Of a DNA stretch of 9,303 nucleotides, positions 1-5,769 are shown in pieces (the stretch's first letter is position 1; every line of letters starts with the position of its first letter). A program made the position numbers and the translations under genes. The DNA is from Bauldia sp. (GTDB taxonomy: Bacteria; Pseudomonadota; Alphaproteobacteria; Rhizobiales; Kaistiaceae). The stretch spans positions 1 through 9,303 of the forward strand of contig JAGRKY010000431.1 of the NCBI GenBank assembly GCA_020442095.1, read 5' to 3'. The notes under the pieces were generated by a model. The model worked only from the letters and a program-made list of their open reading frames with translations, had not been told where the DNA came from and did no database searches.

Positions 1-514
1 CGCCGATCATCAGCACGACGCCGAACTCGCCGACCGTATGGGCGAAGCCGAGCACCGCGCCGGTGAGGAAGCCAGGCCGGGCGAGCGGCACCGCCACCGA
101 CCAGAAGGCGTCCCATGGCGAGGCGCGCAGCGTCGCCGCCGCCTCGAGCGGCCGGTCGCCGAAAGCCTCGAAGGCGTTGCGGATCGGCTGGACGACGAAG
201 GGCATCGAGTAGATCACCGAGCCGATGACCAGCCCCTCGAAGGTGAAGGCAAGCGATCGGCCGCCACCGAGGCCGGCGATCCAGCCGCCCGGCCCGTTCG
301 GCCCGAGCGCGACGAGCAGGTAGAAGCCGAGCACCGTCGGCGGCAGCACCAGCGGCAGCGCGACTACCGCCGCCACCGCCTCCTTCCACCGCGCCCCGGA
401 GCGCGCCAGCCACCAGGCGATCGGCGTCCCGACGAGGAGGAGGACGAGGGTCGTCGTCACCGCCAGTTCCAGCGTCAGCCGGACCGGCGTCCACAGCTCC
501 GCCGAATCAATCAT
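1..514 (-). CDS. modB: Molybdate ABC transporter permease ModB (3' end cut by window)
   Basis: Inner-membrane permease of the ModABC molybdate importer; it takes molybdate from ModA and moves it inward with energy from ModC. The minus-strand frame opens with ATG at 514-512 and stays open to base 1 (171 residues; about 60 seem to be missing, as E. coli ModB has 229). Seen: hydrophobic helix at residues 17-37, the family-typical [15 protein letters not shown] at 53-67, the EAA loop starting E124-A125-A126 that contacts the ATPase, and [13 protein letters not shown] at 159-171, a strong ModB signature. The loop has Arg130 where Gly is usual. The start lies 14 bases after the modA stop, with no good Shine-Dalgarno, which suggests translational coupling. 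modC is expected beyond base 1 but is not visible. The identification is secure from the motifs and the modA neighbour. Confidence 0.95.
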   Translation of the reverse strand, partial: MIDSAELWTPVRLTLELAVTTTLVLLLVGTPIAWWLARSGARWKEAVAAVVALPLVLPPTVLGFYLLVALGPNGPGGWIAGLGGGRSLAFTFEGLVIGSVIYSMPFVVQPIRNAFEAFGDRPLEAAATLRASPWDAFWSVAVPLARPGFLTGAVLGFAHTVGEFGVVLMIG

Positions 515-528
515 CGGCCCGGAGCACG

Positions 529-1302
529 TCAGTCGCCGGTGCCGTACCCGTATTTCTCCTTGACGGCATTGGCCTCGGGACCTTTCAGGAACGCGATGAA
601 GGCGGTCGCGGCTTCGTTGCCGTCGCCGCCCTTCAACAGTACGGCGTCCTGGGCGATCGGAGAATAGAGCTCGTCGGGAACGATCCAGCGCGAGCCGGCC
701 TCGCTCGTCGCGACCTGGGAAAGGGCGACGAAGCCGATCTCGGCATTGCCGGTTTCGACGAACTGGAAGGTCTGGGCGATATTGGTGCCCTGGACGATCT
801 TCGCAGCAAGCGCGTCATAGACCCCGAGCGCCTTCATCGCCTCGACGGCTGCGGTGCCATAGGGCGCCGTTTCCGGATTGGCGATGGCGATCTTCTCGAA
901 GCCCGCTGTCTTCAGCGTGTCCTCGCCCTTCACCAGCTCCGGATCGGTGCTGTAGAGGACGATCTTGCCGGTCGCGTAGGTGAAGACGCTGCCGGCGACG
1001 CCGAAGCCCTCCTCCACCGCCTTGGCCGGTCGCGCCTGGTCGGCCGCGAGGAACACCGCGAACGGCGCGCCCTGGTTGATCTGGGTGTAGAGCTGGCCGG
1101 TCGAGCCGAAGCTGAACACCGCCTTGTGGCCGGTCTTCTCGGCGAAGAGCGCGCCGATCTCGTTGGCGGCGTCGGTGAAATTCGCGGCGACGGCGACATT
1201 GACGTCGTCGGCCCGCGCAGCGCCGCAGGAGGCCACGGCCAAGGCGACCGCGATGGCGCTGGCCCAGTGGCGTCGATCAGAAATCAGCCGGAATCCCCAC
1301 AT
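529..1302 (-). CDS. modA: Molybdate ABC transporter substrate-binding protein ModA
   Basis: Periplasmic binding protein that captures molybdate (and usually tungstate) and delivers it to ModBC, supplying molybdenum cofactor and, where present, nitrogenase. With the ATG at 1302-1300 it has 257 residues, a normal family length. Residues 1-31 form a signal peptide ending ARA before [18 protein letters not shown], a classic ModA mature N terminus. VASC at 23-26 also resembles a lipobox, so lipoprotein anchoring is possible but less likely. Further ModA hallmarks are the [13 protein letters not shown] segment near residue 63, [13 protein letters not shown] in the middle, and [17 protein letters not shown]. 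An in-frame GTG at 1308-1306 would add two residues; the GAGGAA Shine-Dalgarno at 1318-1313 is 10 bases from the ATG but only 4 from the GTG, so the ATG is preferred. It is the first gene of the operon and lies directly behind a ModE-like operator. Confidence 0.95.
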   Translation of the reverse strand: MWGFRLISDRRHWASAIAVALAVASCGAARADDVNVAVAANFTDAANEIGALFAEKTGHKAVFSFGSTGQLYTQINQGAPFAVFLAADQARPAKAVEEGFGVAGSVFTYATGKIVLYSTDPELVKGEDTLKTAGFEKIAIANPETAPYGTAAVEAMKALGVYDALAAKIVQGTNIAQTFQFVETGNAEIGFVALSQVATSEAGSRWIVPDELYSPIAQDAVLLKGGDGNEAATAFIAFLKGPEANAVKEKYGYGTGD

Positions 1303-1315
1303 GCCCACACATTTC

Positions 1316-1343
1316 CTCGATATGTTTGTAATGACATATCGAG
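1316..1343. promoter_or_regulatory. ModE-like operator (perfect 10-bp inverted repeat) before modA
   Basis: CTCGATATGT at 1316-1325 and ACATATCGAG at 1334-1343 are perfect reverse complements separated by 8 bases. The core CGATATGT-N8-ACATATCG has the same 24-base layout as the E. coli modA ModE operator as I remember it (CGTTATAT-N8-ACATAACG). ModE-type regulators bind such sites when loaded with molybdate and shut off mod transcription. The left arm contains the GAGGAA ribosome binding site of modA, so a bound regulator would cover the transcription start and leader. The palindrome is observed; assignment to ModE rests on sequence similarity and position. Confidence 0.75.
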
Positions 1344-1371
1344 CTTAACCCCCGGCCTCCTCGCCTGACAA
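1343..1371 (-). promoter_or_regulatory. Possible sigma-70-type promoter of modAB
   Basis: On the minus strand TTGTCA (1371-1366) is followed after 17 bases by TTAAGC (1348-1343). The -35 is good (5 of 6 to TTGACA); the -10 is poor. Transcription would start around 1336, inside the ModE-like palindrome, which fits repression by blocking polymerase. Assigned by motif and spacing only. Confidence 0.3.
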
Positions 1372-1397
1372 GCGTCATGTTCAATCGGACATATCGC
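1372..1397. promoter_or_regulatory. Second, imperfect ModE-like site
   Basis: GCGTCATGT (1372-1380) and ACATATCGC (1389-1397) form an inverted repeat with 7 of 9 pairs matching and the same 8-base spacer as the perfect site. Its centre is 55 bases upstream of that site's centre and it lies just upstream of the possible modA -35. It may help a second regulator dimer bind, or it may serve another role. The repeat is observed; the function is inferred. Confidence 0.45.
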
Positions 1398-1556
1398 AAG
1401 CCTGACTCCGTTTCCGCGCACGCCATTCCTGCTGACCCTCATGCAGAAGCACACGTTTCGCGACTGTTCTTGGCGGTTTCCGGCGCGCTTCTGCGCCATT
1501 CCGGGGGCTCGGGCACATGGCGGCCGAAAAAATAGCCGGCAAACGCCTCATGGGCC

Positions 1557-1585
1557 TTCTATTCCGGGGGCGAAGGGTCTATATC
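1557..1585 (+). promoter_or_regulatory. Possible promoter of the initiator tRNA
   Basis: TATATC at 1580-1585 is followed by GC-only bases (GGGCGCGC), the kind of GC-rich discriminator typical of stable-RNA promoters. A weak -35 (TTCTAT, 1557-1562) sits 17 bases upstream. The start would be near 1592, about 23 bases before the mature tRNA. The rest of the 1398-1614 stretch shows no convincing gene; short open frames there run into the tRNA and have no ribosome binding site. Confidence 0.3.
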
Positions 1586-1614
1586 GGGCGCGCTCGCGGT
1601 TCGGACCGCATTGG

Positions 1615-1693
<79 letters not shown>

Positions 1694-1703
1694 CAAAGGT
1701 CAT

Positions 1704-1725
1704 TTGCAGGCTTTGGCACCTGCAA
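1704..1725 (+). repeat. 7-bp inverted repeat just after the tRNA, with a third copy downstream
   Basis: TTGCAGG (1704-1710) and CCTGCAA (1719-1725) can form a hairpin with an 8-base loop, 12 bases after the tRNA end. There is no run of T after it, so it is at best a weak terminator or a processing structure. The right arm extended, CACCTGCAA (1717-1725), occurs again in direct orientation at 1778-1786. The remainder of 1726-1860 shows no gene. Function unknown. Confidence 0.35.
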
Positions 1726-1866
1726 GGTTCCGCCTTCGTCTTCCTTATAAGCTTGCCCCGCCCGGGATCGCCCGTAACACCTGCAAAGGGGTCGCGCGAA
1801 GCCCCCGGGAAGTCCCGCCGATATGGCGGAAACGACCGCGATGACCGCCGCGGACGGACTGATCGC

Positions 1867-1895
1867 TTGAACCGGCCTCTCTCGATAGTTGTATA
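1867..1895 (+). promoter_or_regulatory. Possible promoter of the SGNH-peptidase operon
   Basis: TTGAAC (1867-1872) is followed after 17 bases by TGTATA (1890-1895); TATATC at 1892-1897 is an alternative -10 with a 19-base spacer. This is the most AT-rich patch upstream of the SGNH gene and would give a leader of about 60 bases. Assigned by motif only. Confidence 0.35.
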
Positions 1896-1923
1896 TCCGG
1901 CCGATTTCGTGCAAATCTGTGCG

Positions 1924-1957
1924 CCTCTCTTTCAACCGTTCCGCGAACATTGAGAGG
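1924..1957 (+). promoter_or_regulatory. Leader stem that could hide the SGNH gene's ribosome binding site
   Basis: CCTCTC (1924-1929) is complementary to GAGAGG (1952-1957), which is the Shine-Dalgarno of the gene starting at 1964. Between them GTTC-CGC-GAAC (1938-1948) can form a small inner hairpin. A second CCTCTC at 1876-1881 could compete for the same pairing if it is transcribed. This would allow control of translation, but six pairs across a 22-base loop is modest and may be chance. Confidence 0.25.
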
Positions 1958-1963
1958 GTATTC

Positions 1964-2887
1964 ATGGCCAAGCGACCCAGCATTTCAAAGGCATTGGCGG
2001 TAGGAGACGCGCTCGCCGACGCGACCCTCAAACGCCGACAACAGGCCATCCGGCAGCGCCAACGCGCCCTGGCCAAGGCGAAGATCGAACCGCCACCGAT
2101 GGCGAAGGGGATGCTCGCCAAGGCGCCCGTCACCCATGCGAGCCGGGGCGTGATCATCGCCGAAGGCGATTCCTGGTTCGACTATCCGCTGCACGATGTG
2201 CTGAGCGACCTCCACGACCGATACGGCTTCGACGTCGAATCCGTCTCGCATCGTGGCGATACGGTCGAGGACATGGCCTTCTCGGACGGCCAGCTCGACG
2301 ACTTTTCGCGCCTCATCGAGAAGGTGCTGGCGACGAATGTCGAGCCGCGCGCCATCCTTCTCTCCGGCGGCGGCAACGACGTCGCCGGCGACGAATTCGC
2401 GATCCTGTTGAACCATGCCATGTCGAGCATCCCCGGCCTCAACGATTCGATCGTCACCGGCGTGATCGACCAGCGCGTGCGCAACGCCTACGTCACGATC
2501 CTTCGCACCGTCACCAGGATCTGCGAAGGCTATCTTGGCCACCCCATACCAATCATCATCCACGGCTATGACTACCCGGTGCCGGACGGTCGCGGCTTCC
2601 TCGGGGGTTGGGGGCCGCTGCCCGGGCCATGGCTCGAGCCCGGCTTCCGCCGCAAAGGCTACACGCAGATGAGCGTGCGCAAGCAGATGTGCATCGCTCT
2701 CCTGGACCGCTTCAACGAAACGCTGGCGAGCATCGCCGGCAAGCCGCCCTTCGCGCACGTCAAGTACCTGGACCTTCGCAGGACCCTGTCAAACGGCACC
2801 AAATACAAGACCGATTGGGCAAACGAGCTGCATCCGACCAAGAAAGGCTTCGAGGACGTCACCGCCAAGTTCGCAGCCATCATCTGA
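1964..2887 (+). CDS. SGNH/GDSL-type hydrolase, cytosolic
   Basis: Predicted 307-residue esterase-like enzyme of the SGNH superfamily, whose members cleave ester or acyl bonds in lipids, glycans or small molecules; the substrate is unknown. The domain spans about residues 62-307. Seen: block I EGDSWFDYP with nucleophile candidate Ser70, Gly98 in SHRGDT (block II), GGGNDVAG with Asn138 (block III), and ANELHPTKKGF with His290 (block V). The usual Asp three residues before the His is Asn287 here. Residues 20-41 are rich in Arg, Lys, Gln and Ala and are likely helical. There is no signal peptide or membrane helix. The start ATG at 1964 has GAGAGGG 5 bases upstream; a TTG at 1889 would extend the frame but lacks a ribosome binding site. 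It is first of three tightly spaced genes; the peptidase starts 24 bases later. The fold is well supported, activity less so. Confidence 0.85.
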   Translation: MAKRPSISKALAVGDALADATLKRRQQAIRQRQRALAKAKIEPPPMAKGMLAKAPVTHASRGVIIAEGDSWFDYPLHDVLSDLHDRYGFDVESVSHRGDTVEDMAFSDGQLDDFSRLIEKVLATNVEPRAILLSGGGNDVAGDEFAILLNHAMSSIPGLNDSIVTGVIDQRVRNAYVTILRTVTRICEGYLGHPIPIIIHGYDYPVPDGRGFLGGWGPLPGPWLEPGFRRKGYTQMSVRKQMCIALLDRFNETLASIAGKPPFAHVKYLDLRRTLSNGTKYKTDWANELHPTKKGFEDVTAKFAAII

Positions 2888-2911
2888 TCGCACTCAAGCG
2901 GGAGGAAGTTC

Positions 2912-4435
2912 ATGGAGGACAAGGTCATTGTCACGCATGGCGCCGCCTTGCATGCCAAATACGACAACGGCGGCGTCGGCAAAATCAGGACAGCACTCGC
3001 CGCGCTTGTCCAGGCGGACAAGGCACGGGGATTCCTGACCCGCGTCGTCTATCTCGATGACGTGGCGGTGATGAAGAAGCTGCGTGCCCCACCGCTGAGG
3101 AAGCTCAAGGATCCGCGTGGCGCAAAGAAAGCCATCGACGGGGTCTACAAGGCGCTGAAGCCCGACTACATCCTGATCCTCGGCTCGGCGGACGTCGTCC
3201 CGCACCAGGACCTCCGCAACCCGGCCCAGGAACCCCAGGGCGACAAGACCGCTTACGGCGATCTGCCTTATGCCTGCGACGCGCCTTACGATCGCGATCC
3301 GGCAAATTTCGTTGGTCCGACACGCGTTGTCGGCCGGCTGCCGGACCTCACCGGCGCCACGGAGCCGTCATACCTCCTCGGGCTTCTCAAGACCGCGGCC
3401 ACGTGGAAGTCCCGTCCGGTAGACGACTACAAGGAATATTTCGGTCTTTCCGCGGATGAATGGAAAGGATCGACCGGCCTGAGCCTCGACAACATCTTCG
3501 GCAGCGACAAGAAGCTGAAACTGTCGCCCAAGAGGGGGCCGAACTTTCCGTCGAGCGCACTCAAGGGAATGATGCATTTCATAAACTGTCACGGCGCAAC
3601 GGGCATGCCGGAATTCTACGGCCAGAACGGCCAGTCCTATCCCAAGGCGCTCACTTCCAAATCGACTGACGGCAAAGTCAGGGAGGGAACCATCGCCGCC
3701 GCCGAATGCTGCTTTGGGGCCGAGCTCTATAATTCGGTGATCCTTGGCGGCATCCCGATCTGCCAGAACTATCTGCGCCAGGGCGCCTACGGCTTTGTCG
3801 GCAGCACCACCATTGCCTATGGGCCCGCCGACGGGAACGGGGCAGCCGATCTGATCTGCCAGTATTTCCTGCTCGCCGTGCTCGATGGCGCCTCGCTCGG
3901 ACGCGCCATGCTGATGGCGCGCCAGCAATATGTGGCGGGCGCCTCGCAGATGGACCCGATCGACCTGAAGACGCTCGCGCAGTTCTGCCTCTACGGCGAC
4001 CCGAGCATCCATGCCGTGGCCGCTCCCCACGCGGTCAATACGCCGCACGAGGCGGACCCGGCCGCGGCTTTCCGGTTCCGGCGGAGCGAACGGCGGGCGA
4101 AGCTGCGGCAGACGGGCGACTTCCTGCAGGCGACCAAGCCGACCGCCTCCAGCCGCGACATGAAGCATGCCGCGTCCCCGAATGCCGAGGAAACGCTGGC
4201 GAAGATCGCCGCCTCGGCCGGCCTCGACGACAAACCGCACTTCGTCACCTACAAGGTGAAAGGCGCCCCCCCGGCACGGGGTGGCGGCAAGAAGGTGGCA
4301 AGCGCGCCCTCGCGCTACTATGTTGCCATTGAACGGCCGCCCCCGAAGAGCGAGGAAGATCGCTATAGGGTTGCTGTTGTCGCCAAGGAACTCGACGGGC
4401 GTATCGTCGATTATTGTGTCTATTACGAACGGTGA
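2912..4435 (+). CDS. Gingipain/caspase-like (C25-type) cysteine peptidase
   Basis: Predicted 507-residue cysteine protease of the caspase/gingipain clan (CD), which cuts proteins after specific residues. Seen in order: ILILGSADVVPH (88-98), resembling the C25 core strand and Asp loop; YGDLPYACD and GPTRVVGRLPDLTG (115-148), like the C25 stretch ending in GR(F/L)P; INCHGATG with catalytic candidate His227; AAECCFGAEL with Cys266 (C-x-x-G register) or Cys267; and FCLYGDPSIHAV (358-369), a typical C25 end motif. Residues 373-465 form a charged, Ala/Pro/Lys-rich linker, and 466-507 look like a small strand-rich tail with YYVAIERPPP and VDYCVYYER. There is no signal peptide, prodomain or secretion domain, so unlike true gingipains it should act in the cytosol. 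Strong ribosome binding site GGAGG at 2901-2905, 6 bases before the ATG. The substrate is unknown; the adjacent SGNH protein is one candidate. Confidence 0.8.
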   Translation: MEDKVIVTHGAALHAKYDNGGVGKIRTALAALVQADKARGFLTRVVYLDDVAVMKKLRAPPLRKLKDPRGAKKAIDGVYKALKPDYILILGSADVVPHQDLRNPAQEPQGDKTAYGDLPYACDAPYDRDPANFVGPTRVVGRLPDLTGATEPSYLLGLLKTAATWKSRPVDDYKEYFGLSADEWKGSTGLSLDNIFGSDKKLKLSPKRGPNFPSSALKGMMHFINCHGATGMPEFYGQNGQSYPKALTSKSTDGKVREGTIAAAECCFGAELYNSVILGGIPICQNYLRQGAYGFVGSTTIAYGPADGNGAADLICQYFLLAVLDGASLGRAMLMARQQYVAGASQMDPIDLKTLAQFCLYGDPSIHAVAAPHAVNTPHEADPAAAFRFRRSERRAKLRQTGDFLQATKPTASSRDMKHAASPNAEETLAKIAASAGLDDKPHFVTYKVKGAPPARGGGKKVASAPSRYYVAIERPPPKSEEDRYRVAVVAKELDGRIVDYCVYYER

Positions 4436-4442
4436 GGTCTGA

Positions 4443-4697
4443 ATGGATGCCACGGAACCAGTCCCGGTGAAGGAGCTTCACGGGACGGTGAGGCGGGGCA
4501 TCTATGGCGAGGGGACCAAGAGCGAGCGGGAAGCCGTCTTTGTCGATACCGGTCGCGACAGTTTCCTGCTGCGACGGCGGGGTGGTCCGGCCTACGGTGA
4601 TAAGGCGCTCGATCGCTATGTCGGCCGCACCATCACCTGCAGCGGCTTCCTGCTGGGAACCACGCTCCTCGCGGAAAAGATCCGCACCGTCGACTAG
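4443..4697 (+). CDS. Small predicted beta-barrel protein (84 aa) of the SGNH-peptidase operon
   Basis: I do not recognise a named family. The 84-residue product alternates short hydrophobic strands and turns: ELHGTVRRGIYG (11-22), a KSEREAVFVDTG segment, FLLRRRGGPAYGDKALDRYVGRTITCSGFLLGTTLLAEKIR. The pattern of strand pairs, a GGPAYGD loop and a short helix before GRTITCSG suggests an OB- or SH3-like barrel (inference). It has no signal peptide or membrane helix. The ATG at 4443 is 7 bases after the peptidase stop, and its ribosome binding site GTGAGG overlaps that stop, so translation is almost certainly coupled. It may bind a ligand or nucleic acid and regulate the peptidase, but nothing in the sequence proves this. 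Confidence 0.7.
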   Translation: MDATEPVPVKELHGTVRRGIYGEGTKSEREAVFVDTGRDSFLLRRRGGPAYGDKALDRYVGRTITCSGFLLGTTLLAEKIRTVD

Positions 4698-4878
4698 CGG
4701 AACGGCGCGGCGTTGCGGAAAGACCCGCGGTGGCCTCGACCATTCCTGCCCCCATCCAGGCTTTCCCCATCGATGGCGTCCACCCCGCGCTTACCTTTGC
4801 CATGATCTTATTTCCGTCACGGCCTTCGGGTCTGTATCCTGCCCGGCAAGGCAAGTCCGATCGAACGGGACCGATGAC

Positions 4879-5751
4879 GTGAACAGACGCGACTTCTTGA
4901 TAGGCAGCACCGCCGCGATCGCGGGCTCGGCATTCATGTCCGGGCAAAGCCGGGCGAACGTGCCCACGCCCTATGACTGGCGCGCCATGCCTCCGACCAC
5001 CTCGAAGGACATCTACGTCGCCTGGATGGTAACCAACCGCGGCGAGGACCCGGTCCTGCTCGGCCAGCGCTACGACCGTTACGAGCACATGCTCGGCCAT
5101 CGCGACCTCTTCACCGACCGCGACAAGCGCGCCTTCCTGATGACGCCCCGCGAGGAATTCTGCCTCGAGAAGAACATTCCCCGCGCCTACGACCGCGATT
5201 TCCTCGACATCGGCTATGGCGTCACTATTTCCGGCCCCAACCTGGTCGGCCGCATGACCAGCTCGATCGACGTCCAGTATGGCGACAAGGTCCTCGAGGT
5301 CGGCACGGGATCCGGGTACCAGTCGGCCTATCTCTGCAATCTCACCGACAAGGTCTGGTCGATCGAGATCATCAAGCCGCTCGCCGAGCGGACGCGCGGC
5401 GTCTACGACAAGCTGATCACCCGCGGCTATACCGAATACCAGGCGGTGACCACCAAGAATGCCGACGGCTATTACGGCTGGGAGGAGTTCGCGCCCTTCG
5501 ACAAGATCATCGTCACCTGCGGCATCGACCACATCCCGCCGCCGCTGCTTCGCCAGCTCAAGACCGGCGGCATCATGGTCATCCCGATCGGCCCGCCCGG
5601 CGCCCAGCACGTGCTGAAGGTGGAGAAGAAGAAGGGCCTCCTCGGCGGCGAGCGCGTGAAGCGGTCCGACATCTACCGCGGCTCGGTCGTGCCCTTCGTG
5701 CCGTTCACCAAGCTCGAAGGCGACGAGATTGTCGGCACGCACAACCAGTAG
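4879..5751 (+). CDS. Tat-exported protein-L-isoaspartate O-methyltransferase-like protein
   Basis: A 290-residue class I methyltransferase related to PCMT, the enzyme that methylates isoaspartate in damaged proteins using SAM. The N terminus NRRDFLIGSTAAIAGSAF (2-19) is a twin-arginine signal, with possible cleavage after SRA (24-26). The catalytic domain covers about 90-290: ISGPNLVGRMTSSI (117-130) matches the PCMT active-site helix (usual ISQP), VLEVGTGSGYQ (138-148) is SAM motif I, and FDKIIVTCGIDHIPPPLLRQLKTGG matches the PCMT C-terminal motif block. About 60-80 residues between signal and domain (30-110) are extra compared with cytosolic Pcm of about 210. The start is GTG at 4879, chosen because the Tat motif follows at once and GGGA lies 8 bases upstream; the ATG at 4874 is out of frame and meets a stop. 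A possible -10, TATCCT at 4835-4840, has only a weak -35. The next gene starts 18 bases after the stop, so these likely form an operon. Confidence 0.85.
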   Translation: MNRRDFLIGSTAAIAGSAFMSGQSRANVPTPYDWRAMPPTTSKDIYVAWMVTNRGEDPVLLGQRYDRYEHMLGHRDLFTDRDKRAFLMTPREEFCLEKNIPRAYDRDFLDIGYGVTISGPNLVGRMTSSIDVQYGDKVLEVGTGSGYQSAYLCNLTDKVWSIEIIKPLAERTRGVYDKLITRGYTEYQAVTTKNADGYYGWEEFAPFDKIIVTCGIDHIPPPLLRQLKTGGIMVIPIGPPGAQHVLKVEKKKGLLGGERVKRSDIYRGSVVPFVPFTKLEGDEIVGTHNQ

Positions 5752-5769
5752 GGCGATGGTCCCCAACCG

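Noticed and set aside
38..667. Plus-strand open frame of 209 codons
   Set aside because: It is the shadow of modB and modA on the opposite strand; its product is Arg/Pro/Gly-rich low-complexity sequence, while the minus strand encodes clear ModB and ModA motifs.
1889..1963. TTG-started extension of the SGNH gene by 25 codons
   Set aside because: No ribosome binding site precedes the TTG, whereas the ATG at 1964 has GAGAGGG at ideal spacing; the extension overlaps the leader and likely promoter.
3368..4453. Long minus-strand open frame opposite the peptidase
   Set aside because: GC-rich third positions keep the opposite strand open; the product has no coherent domains, and the plus strand carries conserved peptidase motifs and ribosome binding sites.
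4767..4776. Palindrome CCATCGATGG between the two plus-strand operons, considered as a terminator
   Set aside because: It is only ten bases with no loop and no T-run; no convincing terminator is visible in 4698-4878.
4504..4878. Upstream extension of the methyltransferase frame
   Set aside because: It overlaps the 84-aa gene in another frame and gives a non-protein-like sequence; the Tat signal starts right at the GTG at 4879.
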